Of a DNA stretch of 64,000 bases, positions 1-8,400 are shown one piece after another. The DNA is from Anaerolineae bacterium. Lineage in GTDB: Bacteria; Chloroflexota; Anaerolineae; Aggregatilineales; J027. Below the pieces are notes generated by a model. The model saw nothing but the letters and a program-made list of their open reading frames with translations. It made no database searches and was not told the DNA's origin. Every line of letters starts with the position of its first letter. Positions within the stretch are counted from its first letter, which is position 1. The stretch lies in NCBI GenBank assembly GCA_008933735.1, contig WBUL01000002.1, forward strand, positions 124,001 through 188,000, written 5' to 3'. The position numbers and the translations under genes were made by a program.

Positions 1-1
1 G

Positions 2-982
2 ACCTTCATGATGCCCTTCCTGCTGGCGTTCCTCGGCGGTTTCAAAACAGACCGGGAAATTTTCGACTTTCCGCCGCGCATTCTGCCTGACGGATGGACA
101 GGAGGCGGGCGCTATAACGAGGAAAATGCACCGGAACATTACCCCCTGACCGACCTATTCAACAGCGAACTCATACCATTTAGTTCGGATGCGGTCATCA
201 CTGACCCGCGTGACCTTTCACAATCCCCGTTCACCCTGCGCGGCGAGTCACAGGTTGGCTGGACCGTGCGTGACCAGTATGGCCTTTCAAATTGGGTGAA
301 CGTGTTTAAGGCGGGCGAATGTCAGCGGGGTTGGTTGGGAGGCTACTGCTTCCCCTACTGGTTATGGAACAGCATTTTCCTGGCGATTTTGAATGTCACG
401 ACCCGTGTTTTCCTGGCGACTCTGGCGGGATATGCCTTTGCCCGGATGAATTTTCCTGGTAAAGACGCAATTTTCACATTTATGCTGGCGACGCTGATGA
501 TTCCTGGCGCGGTCACCCTCATTCCCGGCTATGTGCTGATCGCGGACATTGGCTGGGTTGGGACATTCTGGTCGTTGATAATCCCCAGCGCGGTTGAAGT
601 CTTTGGCATTTTTCTGATGACCCAGTTTCTGAAGTCCATCCCGAAAGATTTGGAGGAAGCGGCCCGCGTGGATGGCGCGACCCAATGGCAAATAATCTGG
701 AAAATCGTGATTCCCCTGGTGCGTCCGGCGCTGATTGTACTCGCCATTAACGCCTTCCAGGGATCATGGAACAACTTCCTGACGCCGCTGCTATATCTGC
801 GCGGTGACCCGAAGGTTTTTACCCTGCCCGTCGGCTTGCAATACTTCCAGCAGAATTTCCGCCAGCAGTGGAATTTAACGTTGATTGGTTCCATGTTTAA
901 CGCAATTCCGGTGCTGGTGATATTCCTCATCTTCAATCGCTATTTTGTTGAAGGTGTGAGCTACGCGGGTGTGAAAGGCTAG
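2..982 (+). CDS. Carbohydrate ABC transporter permease, MalG type (5' partial)
   Basis: Inner-membrane permease of a CUT1 sugar importer. The frame is already open at base 2 and the first visible residues look like the end of TM1 (PFLLAFLGGFK), so the true start lies upstream of the window. The BPD_transp_1 core follows with several TM helices. The EAA loop that docks on the ATPase is clear around residue 216 (EEAARVDGA). The extracellular stretch between TM1 and the conserved WNS before TM2 is about 107 residues, much longer than the roughly 50 usual in MalG homologues, and contains two cysteines. The neighbouring YesL, LacI and GH65 genes suggest a disaccharide or oligosaccharide as cargo; this is inference. 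Confidence 0.9.
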   Translation, partial: TFMMPFLLAFLGGFKTDREIFDFPPRILPDGWTGGGRYNEENAPEHYPLTDLFNSELIPFSSDAVITDPRDLSQSPFTLRGESQVGWTVRDQYGLSNWVNVFKAGECQRGWLGGYCFPYWLWNSIFLAILNVTTRVFLATLAGYAFARMNFPGKDAIFTFMLATLMIPGAVTLIPGYVLIADIGWVGTFWSLIIPSAVEVFGIFLMTQFLKSIPKDLEEAARVDGATQWQIIWKIVIPLVRPALIVLAINAFQGSWNNFLTPLLYLRGDPKVFTLPVGLQYFQQNFRQQWNLTLIGSMFNAIPVLVIFLIFNRYFVEGVSYAGVKG

Positions 983-985
983 CCG

Positions 986-1597
986 ATGGGCATTCTGTGG
1001 CGAGCTGTTGTTGCCTGGTGGGATGATATGATTGACTTTTTCATCGTGAACCTGCTCTGGCTTGCCCTGACCTTTACGCTGATAGGTTTGCCCCCAGCGC
1101 TGGCAGCCATGTACCAGATGGCCGCCCACTCTGTTGAACGTGATCTTGTGGACTGGCGGAAATTTCTGGCGGCTTTCAGACACAATTTCATAGCGGCATG
1201 GCGCTGGGGGCTGCTGCAACTGATTATCTATGGCGTGGGAATGTTCAATTTCCTGTACTATTCCTACGCGGAAGGCGATTTGTGGGTCGTGCTGCGTTTG
1301 ATCTGGTTTTTCGTATTGTTCACCCTCACTGTGCTGAACATCTTCTACTGGCCTTTTTTCTTCCAGGAGGAAGATCGCCGCATCATGAACACCTATCGCA
1401 ACGTGCTGGTTATGCTGGCGGTTCATACAGGGCGGGCGGCTTTTGTCGTCGTGTTCACGATTGTCTATGGCATGTTTTCTGTAATGACTGGCGTCCTGCT
1501 GACCTTTGCCACCATGCCGATCATCACCCTGATGGCAACGCTGCTGGTGTTTGATGTGCTCAAACCGCATCGCCAATCGCCGCTGGTATCACGTTAG
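986..1597 (+). CDS. YesL/DUF624 family membrane protein
   Basis: A 203-residue polytopic membrane protein with about five hydrophobic helices, starting 3 bases after the permease stop. The N-terminal pattern (a short amphipathic start, a long TM helix, then LPPALAAMYQMA) is that of the DUF624/YesL family, which is regularly found with CUT1 sugar importers and polysaccharide-use genes. Its biochemical role is unknown; an accessory role to the transporter is inferred from position. An AAAGG sequence lies about 8 bases before the ATG. Confidence 0.8.
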   Translation: MGILWRAVVAWWDDMIDFFIVNLLWLALTFTLIGLPPALAAMYQMAAHSVERDLVDWRKFLAAFRHNFIAAWRWGLLQLIIYGVGMFNFLYYSYAEGDLWVVLRLIWFFVLFTLTVLNIFYWPFFFQEEDRRIMNTYRNVLVMLAVHTGRAAFVVVFTIVYGMFSVMTGVLLTFATMPIITLMATLLVFDVLKPHRQSPLVSR

Positions 1598-1674
1598 GGG
1601 GGAAATTTGCTGCTCGGAACTGTACGTTGCCTCGTTCATATATACTATAGGAACGAAAGGGTTAGCAGAATCCT

Positions 1675-2661
1675 ATGGCAACAATAAAAGATGTGGCGAA
1701 AGCTGCGGGGGTCTCCACAGCTACGGTTTCTTATGTTTTAAACGGCACCAAACGGATTGGCGAAGAGGTTGAACAGCGCGTGCGGCAGGCCGCCGAAACC
1801 CTGCAATACCGCCCTAACGCTGCGGCTCAAAATTTAAGGCGGAACCAGACTCACATCATCGGGTATGAACTCCCGATTCCGCTGCCGGGGGACATGTCGT
1901 TATTCATGCAGCGCTTTACCTATGATCTGACGCTGGCGGCGGAGCATCATGGCTATCATCTGATTACCTTTGCTCCCAGCGATACGGCAAAACCCCTTGA
2001 TATTTACCGGCAGTTGATCCTTTCCAGCCGGATTGATGGATTCGTGATTTCCAATACCAATTGGCACGACAAACGCCTGAAATTCCTGATGGAAGCGGAA
2101 TTCCCGTTTGTGTCATTCGGACGTTCTGACCTGGAACTGGAATTCCCGTTTGTTGATGTCGATGGCTATGAGGGTATTCGCCAGGTCATGGAACATCTTC
2201 TGGAACTGGGACATCAGAAAATCGCCTTCATTGGCTGGCCTGAAGGATCATACAGCGGTGATACGCGCTATAACGCCTACCGGCATTTCGTGCCCGAAGT
2301 GCCTCGTGTGCGGCGGGTTGAAAATGATATTGAACAGGGCTACCATGCTGCCAGATCACTCCTGGAAAATCCACCAACAGCAATTGTTTGTGTCAGCGAT
2401 GTGCTGGCCATTGGTGCCATGCGCTACCTGACCGAAGCCCATTACCGGGTTGGCGTTGACATTGCCGTGACTGGATTCGATGATACCCCCCTCGCGCAGT
2501 ACATCACCCCTCCTCTGACCAGTGTGCAGCAGCCGATCCAGCAGGTGGTACAGAATCTGATCACAATGCTGGTTTCCGTGATGGAAGACGCTCCTCCACC
2601 GATGGAACGTCACCTGCTGCTTAAACCGAATCTTGTCGTCCGACAAAGTACAGTACCTTAA
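1675..2661 (+). CDS. LacI-family transcriptional regulator
   Basis: A 328-residue regulator. Residues 1-60 form the classic LacI helix-turn-helix (IKDVAKAAGVSTATVSYVLN) and hinge helix, followed by a periplasmic-binding-protein-like effector domain ending in the usual conserved block (VTGFDDTPLAQY, then TSVQQP). It sits between the permease/YesL genes and the GH65 phosphorylase, so it most likely controls this sugar-utilisation set in response to the imported sugar or a product. The 77-base gap upstream is AT-rich with a TATACT hexamer near 1640 but no convincing -35 box, and I see no clear palindromic operator. Confidence 0.93.
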   Translation: MATIKDVAKAAGVSTATVSYVLNGTKRIGEEVEQRVRQAAETLQYRPNAAAQNLRRNQTHIIGYELPIPLPGDMSLFMQRFTYDLTLAAEHHGYHLITFAPSDTAKPLDIYRQLILSSRIDGFVISNTNWHDKRLKFLMEAEFPFVSFGRSDLELEFPFVDVDGYEGIRQVMEHLLELGHQKIAFIGWPEGSYSGDTRYNAYRHFVPEVPRVRRVENDIEQGYHAARSLLENPPTAIVCVSDVLAIGAMRYLTEAHYRVGVDIAVTGFDDTPLAQYITPPLTSVQQPIQQVVQNLITMLVSVMEDAPPPMERHLLLKPNLVVRQSTVP

Positions 2662-2673
2662 AGTGACGGAGTT

Positions 2674-4863
2674 ATGAGACCCGAAATTCGCACCTGGAAA
2701 TTAACAGAAAAACCCTTTAACCCAACTCACCTGTTCCACAGCGAAACCATCTTTACTATCGGCAACGGTTATCTGGGCAGCCGCGCAACCTTTGAAGAAG
2801 GCTACCCGGATGAAATTGCCGCCACGCTGCTGCATGGGATTTTCAACCATCATGAACAGGATTTAGTGCCGGATTTAGCCAATGTTCCGGCCTGGTTTGC
2901 TGTGCAGATTACCGTCGATGGGGAACCCTTTCGCCTGAATGAAGGTCGCATCCTGGGTTACGTCCGTGAACTGGACATGAAAAACGGCATTCTCAGCCGC
3001 CAGGTGTTGTGGCAGTCCCCCGGTGGGAAAATCCTGCGTTTTACCTTCGAGCGCTTCGCCAGCATGGCTGACCAGCACATCCTCGCACAGCAAATTGAGA
3101 TCACTGCATTAGACGAAGTCCAGGTGCTTGACTGCGTCCTGGATTTTAATACCGAAACGGCTCTCAATATCGCCTACACCGCAGAAGGGCCGGTGCTGGT
3201 TTCGCACTGGAAAAATGCCTCAATAACTTACCCTGCTCCGGATCAATCGGGCTGGCAGGGCGAGACCACCCAGAGCGGCTACCGGGTTGGGATATTGCAG
3301 CAGGTCAGCGGCGCCGATTTTCGAGCCACCGAAAGCAGCAACCGCCCCGGCAATCGCTTTCAGGTTTCCCTCAAACCAGAGCAGCGTGTCACTGTTACAC
3401 GTCTCGTAGGTATCGCCACCAGCCGTGATACGAAAGCGCTGAGCCCATTTCTGGAGGAAAAGCTAGGTCAGGCAGTCGAAAAAGGCTATAACACACTGAA
3501 AACCGAACACTGCGCCGCCTGGGCAGCCATCTGGGAAGACATGGACATCCTGATTGAAGGTGACGAATATGTGCAAAAAGCCGCCCGGTTTGCCGCCTAT
3601 CAATTGATCATCGCCGCACCGCAGAAAGATGAACGGGTCAGCATCGGGGCAAAGACCCTCAGCGGCCCCGGCTATAAGGGACACGTGTTCTGGGACACAG
3701 AATTGTTCATGCTGCCTCCCTTCACCCTGACACAACCCGGCATTGCTCGCAATTTGCTGATGTACCGCTACCACAATCTGCCGGGTGCACGAAAAAAAGC
3801 GAAAGACGAAGGATTCCTGGGCGCGATGTACCCCTGGGAAAGCACCGACACCGGAGAGGAAACTACCCCCAAATGGACGCTGCCCGACAAACACGGCAAC
3901 CGCATCCGCATCTGGACTGGCGACCACGAGCAGCACATTTCATCGGACATAGCCTATGCGGTCTGGCAATACTGGAAATGGACAGGCGACAATGAGTTTT
4001 TCGTGAAACATGGCGCGGAAATGATTTTGGATACCGCCGTATTCTGGTACAGCCGTGTGGAATGGAATGCCAAAAAACAGCGCTATGAACTCTCAGAGCA
4101 GATTGGCCCGGACGAATACCACGAGAACATCAATAATCCGGTTTATACTAACCGGATGGTCGTCTGGCATTTGCAGCACGCCTTCAAAACGCTGAACTGG
4201 CTCAGAACCAACCTGCCGGAAAAAGCGCAGGCGCTTCAATCGACTCTCCATATTACCGATGAAGTGCAGGCAAAATGGCAGGATATTATTGCAAAAATGT
4301 ACATCCCGCGCTACGAACCGTTGAACGTGTACGAGCAGTTTGATGGTTTTTTCGACAAGGACGAAGTTAATCTCGCCCTATATACCCCTCGTGTGACCGC
4401 AATGGATGTCATTCTGGGACACCAGCGCACGAATGCATCTCAGGTCATCAAGCAGGCTGATGTGGTCATGATGATCGCCCTGTTAGGCGATGAACTGGGA
4501 GATCACGAGGAACTGATGCGAAACTGGCGTGTCTATGTGCCCCGCACTGCACATGGGTCATCGCTTAGTCAGGCCATGCACGCCTGGGCTGCGGCACGGT
4601 TGGGATTGGTTGAAGAAGCTTATGAACACTGGGTAGATGCTGCTGGCATTGACCTGGAAGACACCAAAGGCAATGTCCGAGATGGAATTCACGGTGCAGC
4701 GAACGGCGGACTGTATCAGGCACTCATCTTCGGATTCGCGGGCTTGCAGTTGGATGAAAAAGGAGGCTGGAAAGTTGACCCGCGTCTGCCAGCCTGGTGG
4801 AAATCCATGACCTTTTCGTTTTATTATCGCGGGGAAAAACAGACGGTCACCCTGAAATCGTAA
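2674..4863 (+). CDS. Glycoside hydrolase family 65 disaccharide phosphorylase
   Basis: Probable inverting alpha-glucoside phosphorylase (maltose, trehalose, kojibiose or nigerose type) that splits a glucose disaccharide with phosphate to give beta-glucose-1-phosphate and glucose. The 729-residue length fits the family. The beta-sandwich N-domain opens with HSETIFTIGNGYLGSR. The (alpha/alpha)6 catalytic domain has FWDTE (339-343) and GPDEYHENINN with Glu481 as the expected general acid. The GSSLS motif near residue 620 is where phosphorylases bind phosphate. There is no signal peptide, so it is cytoplasmic. It starts 12 bases after the LacI gene. The adjacent beta-phosphoglucomutase supports a phosphorolytic route; exact substrate cannot be read from motifs. 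Confidence 0.92.
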   Translation: MRPEIRTWKLTEKPFNPTHLFHSETIFTIGNGYLGSRATFEEGYPDEIAATLLHGIFNHHEQDLVPDLANVPAWFAVQITVDGEPFRLNEGRILGYVRELDMKNGILSRQVLWQSPGGKILRFTFERFASMADQHILAQQIEITALDEVQVLDCVLDFNTETALNIAYTAEGPVLVSHWKNASITYPAPDQSGWQGETTQSGYRVGILQQVSGADFRATESSNRPGNRFQVSLKPEQRVTVTRLVGIATSRDTKALSPFLEEKLGQAVEKGYNTLKTEHCAAWAAIWEDMDILIEGDEYVQKAARFAAYQLIIAAPQKDERVSIGAKTLSGPGYKGHVFWDTELFMLPPFTLTQPGIARNLLMYRYHNLPGARKKAKDEGFLGAMYPWESTDTGEETTPKWTLPDKHGNRIRIWTGDHEQHISSDIAYAVWQYWKWTGDNEFFVKHGAEMILDTAVFWYSRVEWNAKKQRYELSEQIGPDEYHENINNPVYTNRMVVWHLQHAFKTLNWLRTNLPEKAQALQSTLHITDEVQAKWQDIIAKMYIPRYEPLNVYEQFDGFFDKDEVNLALYTPRVTAMDVILGHQRTNASQVIKQADVVMMIALLGDELGDHEELMRNWRVYVPRTAHGSSLSQAMHAWAAARLGLVEEAYEHWVDAAGIDLEDTKGNVRDGIHGAANGGLYQALIFGFAGLQLDEKGGWKVDPRLPAWWKSMTFSFYYRGEKQTVTLKS

Positions 4864-4880
4864 CCCCCGCCCAGCGAAAG

Positions 4881-4912
4881 CAAGCCCTTCCTCATCCAAG
4901 AAGAAGGGCTTG
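4881..4912. terminator. Hairpin between convergent GH65 and pgmB genes
   Basis: A perfect 10-bp stem (CAAGCCCTTC at 4881-4890 with GAAGGGCTTG at 4903-4912) lies between the GH65 stop and the pgmB stop. No long T-run follows on either strand, so it may be a weak bidirectional terminator or an mRNA 3'-end stabiliser. Confidence 0.55.
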
Positions 4913-4920
4913 GCACGAAA

Positions 4921-5562
4921 TCAAAGGGCTAACACCTGCGCCACGGTCAACTCATGCAGGCCGTTACACACCAGATGCCCATGTCCAACGCGCTCTTTCG
5001 GGCCAATGCCGACACACTTCATCCCAGCTTTGAGGGCGGCATCAACACCCGCTTCGGCATCCTCAAACACCACACAGTCAGTGACAGGAAGTCCAAATCC
5101 ACCCGCCACCCAGACAAACAGATCAACCGCGGGTTTGGTATTCATGACCGCATACCCATCACCAAGGACATCGAACAACTCCTCGACCTGTAAACCATCA
5201 AGCACCATACGGGCATTTTTACTCGCTGATCCCAGCCCCAGTTTGATGCCCTGATGGCGGGCGGATTCCAGAAACTCCCGCACCCCCGGCAGCAAATCAT
5301 CGGGGGTGGTCGTTGCAATCAGGTCTTGGTAATAGCTGTTTTTCCGATCCATCCAGGCTTTTGCCGTTGAATCATCGAGTTGGCGCTGCCCCCGCAAAAA
5401 ACGGCGAAAACTTTCCTCGCGGGAAACACCGCGCAGGGCTTCGTTGTCCTCACGGCTGAATTGAATCCCTTCTTCGTCAGCCAACCGCTTCCAGGCTCGA
5501 AAATGGTATTCTGCGGTATCCGTAATCACCCCGTCTAAGTCGAAGATAAATCCCTTAGCCAT
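4921..5562 (-). CDS. pgmB: Beta-phosphoglucomutase (HAD superfamily)
   Basis: Interconverts beta-glucose-1-phosphate and glucose-6-phosphate. A haloacid-dehalogenase fold with motif I FDLDGVITDTAEYH immediately at the N-terminus: the two Asp are the nucleophile and acid/base, and the residues after it match beta-PGM. The helical cap has RGVSREES, motif II is GLGSASKN, and motif III is the VVFEDAEAGVDAA block. The frame stays open to 5619, but I chose the ATG at 5562 because it places motif I near residue 8 and because a -10/-35 pair sits at 5596-5623, inside the longer version. It converges on the GH65 gene and completes its pathway. Confidence 0.92.
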   Translation of the reverse strand: MAKGFIFDLDGVITDTAEYHFRAWKRLADEEGIQFSREDNEALRGVSREESFRRFLRGQRQLDDSTAKAWMDRKNSYYQDLIATTTPDDLLPGVREFLESARHQGIKLGLGSASKNARMVLDGLQVEELFDVLGDGYAVMNTKPAVDLFVWVAGGFGLPVTDCVVFEDAEAGVDAALKAGMKCVGIGPKERVGHGHLVCNGLHELTVAQVLAL

Positions 5563-5595
5563 TGTATTTAATCGTTTAACCTTCAGATGAAACAA

Positions 5596-5623
5596 ATTAT
5601 AACGGATTCTATTAGACATTCAA
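5596..5623 (-). promoter_or_regulatory. Sigma-70-type promoter for pgmB
   Basis: On the minus strand TTGAAT (5623-5618) and TATAAT (5601-5596) are separated by 16 bases, giving a short leader before the pgmB ATG at 5562. It is back to back with the promoter of the polyamine operon. Confidence 0.65.
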
Positions 5624-5633
5624 TTTCAATTCT

Positions 5634-5662
5634 TTGGCAAGGCGCATGGTGAGCTATATAAT
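5634..5662 (+). promoter_or_regulatory. Near-consensus sigma-70 promoter of the polyamine operon
   Basis: TTGGCA (5634-5639), a 17-base spacer, then a perfect TATAAT (5657-5662). The AGGAAAGG ribosome site and ATG at 5703 follow about 35 bases downstream of the expected start point. This is one of the clearest promoters in the window. Confidence 0.75.
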
Positions 5663-5702
5663 TGATCTCGCAGACAATTAATGAATTTTAGGAAAGGTTT
5701 AT

Positions 5703-6863
5703 ATGTTGAAGAAAGTATTTTTGCTCCTGGTGGTGCTTGCTGTTGTTGTCCCTACCGGATTTACCTATGGCAGCAAACAGCTTTTCCTGCAAGAGGGTGA
5801 AGGCGAAGTTTCGATTGTGGCCTGGCCTGGCTATATCGAGCGCGGTGAAACCGATCCCGCTTTCGACTGGGTCACGGATTTTGAGGAAGCGACGGGTTGC
5901 CAGGTCAACGTCAAAACTGCGGCAACTTCGGATGAAATGGTCGCGCTGATGAACGAAGGCACATTTGACCTCGTGACCGCTTCCGGCGATGCCAGTTTGC
6001 GCCTGGTGGCGGGTGGGCGTGTTCAGGAAGTGGACATCACCAGAATCCCAAGTTGGGACACAGTTGATGACCGCCTGAAGGAGGCCCCCTGGCATTTTGT
6101 GGACGGCAAACACTACGGCGTGCCGTACCAATGGGGTGCCAATGTGTTGATGTACAACACGGAAGTCTTCCCCACCGCGCCCGAAAGCTGGAGCGTGGTC
6201 TTTGAAGAACAAGAACTCCCCGACGGTGAGTCAAACGCCGGGCGCGTGCAGGCCTACGATGGCCCGATTTACATTGCTGACGCCGCGCTGTATTTGAAGT
6301 ATCATAACCCCGATCTTGGCATTAACGACCCTTACGCGCTTGACCGAGACCAGTTCAACGCCGCCCTTGATCTGCTGCGCCAACAACGCGAAATCGTGCC
6401 CCGCTACTGGCATGACGCCTTCATCCAGATGGATGACTTCGTGAACGAAGGATTTGTCGCATCCAGTTCGTGGCCTTTCCAGGTTAATATCCTGAAAGCA
6501 CAGGGGACACCCATTGACAGTGTAATTCCGGTGGAAGGCGCAACAGGTTGGGCGGACACCACCATGATGCATGTCAATGCCCCGCACCCGAACTGTGCCT
6601 ATCTGTGGCTGGAACACTCCCTGAATCCCAAGTTGCAGGGCGATCTTGCCGCGTGGTTCGGTTCAGTTCCGGCTGTTCCCTCGGCTTGCGAAGGCAATGA
6701 GCTGCTGGGGCCAGAAGGCTGTGTCACCAACGGTATTGAAAACTTCGACAAAATCTTCTTCTGGAAGACCCCCACGACCGACTGCGGTGATGATCGCGGT
6801 GATGTGTGCGTCCCCTATTATGAATGGGTAACCAACTATATCGCCATCATTGGTGGACGTTAA
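5703..6863 (+). CDS. Polyamine ABC transporter substrate-binding protein (PotD/YdcS type)
   Basis: Extracytoplasmic receptor of a putrescine/spermidine-type importer, 386 residues. A signal peptide occupies about residues 1-24, followed by a PotD-like fold (VSIVAWPGYIERG at the start of the mature part, FDLVTASGDASLRL, YGVPYQWGANVLMYN). I see no clear lipobox cysteine in the signal peptide. The C-terminal part has several cysteines that could form disulphides. It is the first gene of a five-gene unit whose content matches E. coli ydcSTUVW. A GC-rich hairpin directly after the stop could let it be expressed above the downstream genes. Confidence 0.88.
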   Translation: MLKKVFLLLVVLAVVVPTGFTYGSKQLFLQEGEGEVSIVAWPGYIERGETDPAFDWVTDFEEATGCQVNVKTAATSDEMVALMNEGTFDLVTASGDASLRLVAGGRVQEVDITRIPSWDTVDDRLKEAPWHFVDGKHYGVPYQWGANVLMYNTEVFPTAPESWSVVFEEQELPDGESNAGRVQAYDGPIYIADAALYLKYHNPDLGINDPYALDRDQFNAALDLLRQQREIVPRYWHDAFIQMDDFVNEGFVASSSWPFQVNILKAQGTPIDSVIPVEGATGWADTTMMHVNAPHPNCAYLWLEHSLNPKLQGDLAAWFGSVPAVPSACEGNELLGPEGCVTNGIENFDKIFFWKTPTTDCGDDRGDVCVPYYEWVTNYIAIIGGR

Positions 6864-6878
6864 TTTCCCTCAAGAACA

Positions 6879-6905
6879 GTCCCTCTCCCCATCAGGGAGA
6901 GGGAC
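6879..6905 (+). repeat. REP-like hairpin after the binding-protein gene
   Basis: An 11-bp perfect stem (GTCCCTCTCCC at 6879-6889 and GGGAGAGGGAC at 6895-6905) with a 5-base loop and no T-run, inside an operon. The same core, CCCTCTCCC with GGGAGAGGG, recurs at 42704-42733 and in weaker form near 48725. The position fits processing or partial termination between the abundant binding protein and the rest of the operon. Confidence 0.7.
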
Positions 6906-6947
6906 TTAGGGGCATCTCCCTTAATCAAATATTCATAGGAAGTGAAC

Positions 6948-8393
6948 ATGATGGAATACAAGCTGTGGATTAATGGTCGCTGGGCAGATAGCAAAAATGG
7001 CCGCCGGATGGCGATTGAAAATCCAGCAACAGGCGAAAAAATCGCGGAAGTAGTGGACGCCAGCCGTGAGGATGTAGACGCGGCCGTCAAAGCCGCTCAT
7101 CAAGCCTTTTATGATGGGCGCTGGTCAAAATTAACGCCAGGCGAACGGTCAACCGCCCTCTGGAAACTGGCGGACCTGCTGGCCGCTAAGGCGGAAGACT
7201 TTGCCCGTGTGGAATCGGAAAATACAGGCAAACCCTATAGCATGGTCAGTCTCGGTGCAGATTTGCCTTTCAGTGTGGATAATTTGCGTTTTTTCGCGGC
7301 GGCAGCACGGGATACACACGGCTACTCTTCAGGCGAGTACATGAAAGGGTATTCCTCGATTTACCGCCGTGAGCCTGTAGGTGTAGTCGGGCAGATTGCC
7401 CCCTGGAATTACCCCTTGATGATGGCGATCTGGAAAATCGGCCCTGCGCTGGCGGCAGGCTGCACGGTCATCCTTAAACCCGCCCCCGCAACTCCACTTA
7501 CTACCCTCATGCTGGCCGAATTAATTCAAGAAGCGGGTATTCCTGACGGTGCGGTCAACATTATTTCAGGCGGGAATGATACCGGACAGGCGCTGGTCGA
7601 ACACCCTGATGTGCGTATGGTCAGTTTGACGGGTTCGACCAGCACCGGCAAGAAAATTATGAAAACCGCCGCCGATACCCTCAAGCGTGTCCATCTGGAA
7701 CTGGGCGGGAAGGCGCCGTTTATTGTATTCGATGACGTAGATGTCGAAAACGTGGCGGCGGTAGCAGCCCTCACCTCAACGTTTAACACTGGCCAGGACT
7801 GCACCGCCGCCACTCGTGTCTATGTGGAAGCCAGCCGCCGTAAACAGGTTGAAGAGGCGGTTGTGGAGGCCATGCGAAATGTCAAAATCGGCCAGCCTTT
7901 TGAGGAAGGCACGGCGATGGGGCCACTGATTTCCAGTGTGCAGCGCGAACGTGTCCAGGGCTTTGTCGAACGAGCCAAGGCATCCGGCGCGAAAATTGTC
8001 ACAGGAGGCAGTGTGCCAAAGGGCTACGCCAAAGGCTACTACTTCGAGCCCACTGTCATTATAGAGGCTGACCAGAAATCCGAAATTATCCAGCAGGAAG
8101 TATTTGGCCCGGTGCTCACGATTAACTCCTTTAAAGATGAAGCCGAGGCCGTTCGATTGGGAAATGATGTGCTGTACGGGCTGGCGGCCTCACTGTGGAC
8201 AAAAGACATCGGGCGAGCGATGCGGATTGCTGGTGAACTGGAATTCGGCACGGTCTGGATTAACGACCATATTCCGCTTACTTCGGAGACCCCGCACGGC
8301 GGCTTCAAGCAGTCCGGGTTTGGCAAAGACCTTTCCGCCGAAGCAGTCAATGATTATCGTATCACTAAACATGTGATGATTAAGAACACATAA
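6948..8393 (+). CDS. Gamma-aminobutyraldehyde dehydrogenase (PatD/YdcW-like)
   Basis: NAD-dependent aldehyde dehydrogenase, about 482 residues, expected to oxidise 4-aminobutyraldehyde (from putrescine transamination or oxidation) to GABA. Family marks: APWNYP near 153 (oxyanion Asn), the GSTSTGK nucleotide loop near 230, the general base Glu in HLELGG near 251 and the nucleophile Cys in FNTGQDC near 285. Start choice: TAGGA sits 7 bases before the ATG at 6948; a GTG at 6942 is too close to it. Its place inside a polyamine importer operon is what points to aminobutyraldehyde over other aldehydes such as betaine aldehyde. Confidence 0.88.
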   Translation: MMEYKLWINGRWADSKNGRRMAIENPATGEKIAEVVDASREDVDAAVKAAHQAFYDGRWSKLTPGERSTALWKLADLLAAKAEDFARVESENTGKPYSMVSLGADLPFSVDNLRFFAAAARDTHGYSSGEYMKGYSSIYRREPVGVVGQIAPWNYPLMMAIWKIGPALAAGCTVILKPAPATPLTTLMLAELIQEAGIPDGAVNIISGGNDTGQALVEHPDVRMVSLTGSTSTGKKIMKTAADTLKRVHLELGGKAPFIVFDDVDVENVAAVAALTSTFNTGQDCTAATRVYVEASRRKQVEEAVVEAMRNVKIGQPFEEGTAMGPLISSVQRERVQGFVERAKASGAKIVTGGSVPKGYAKGYYFEPTVIIEADQKSEIIQQEVFGPVLTINSFKDEAEAVRLGNDVLYGLAASLWTKDIGRAMRIAGELEFGTVWINDHIPLTSETPHGGFKQSGFGKDLSAEAVNDYRITKHVMIKNT

Positions 8394-8400
8394 GGTATTT

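Noticed and set aside
875..1576. 233-codon minus-strand frame opposite the YesL gene
   Set aside because: It is His/Gln-rich shadow coding opposite a hydrophobic membrane protein, with no recognisable domain.
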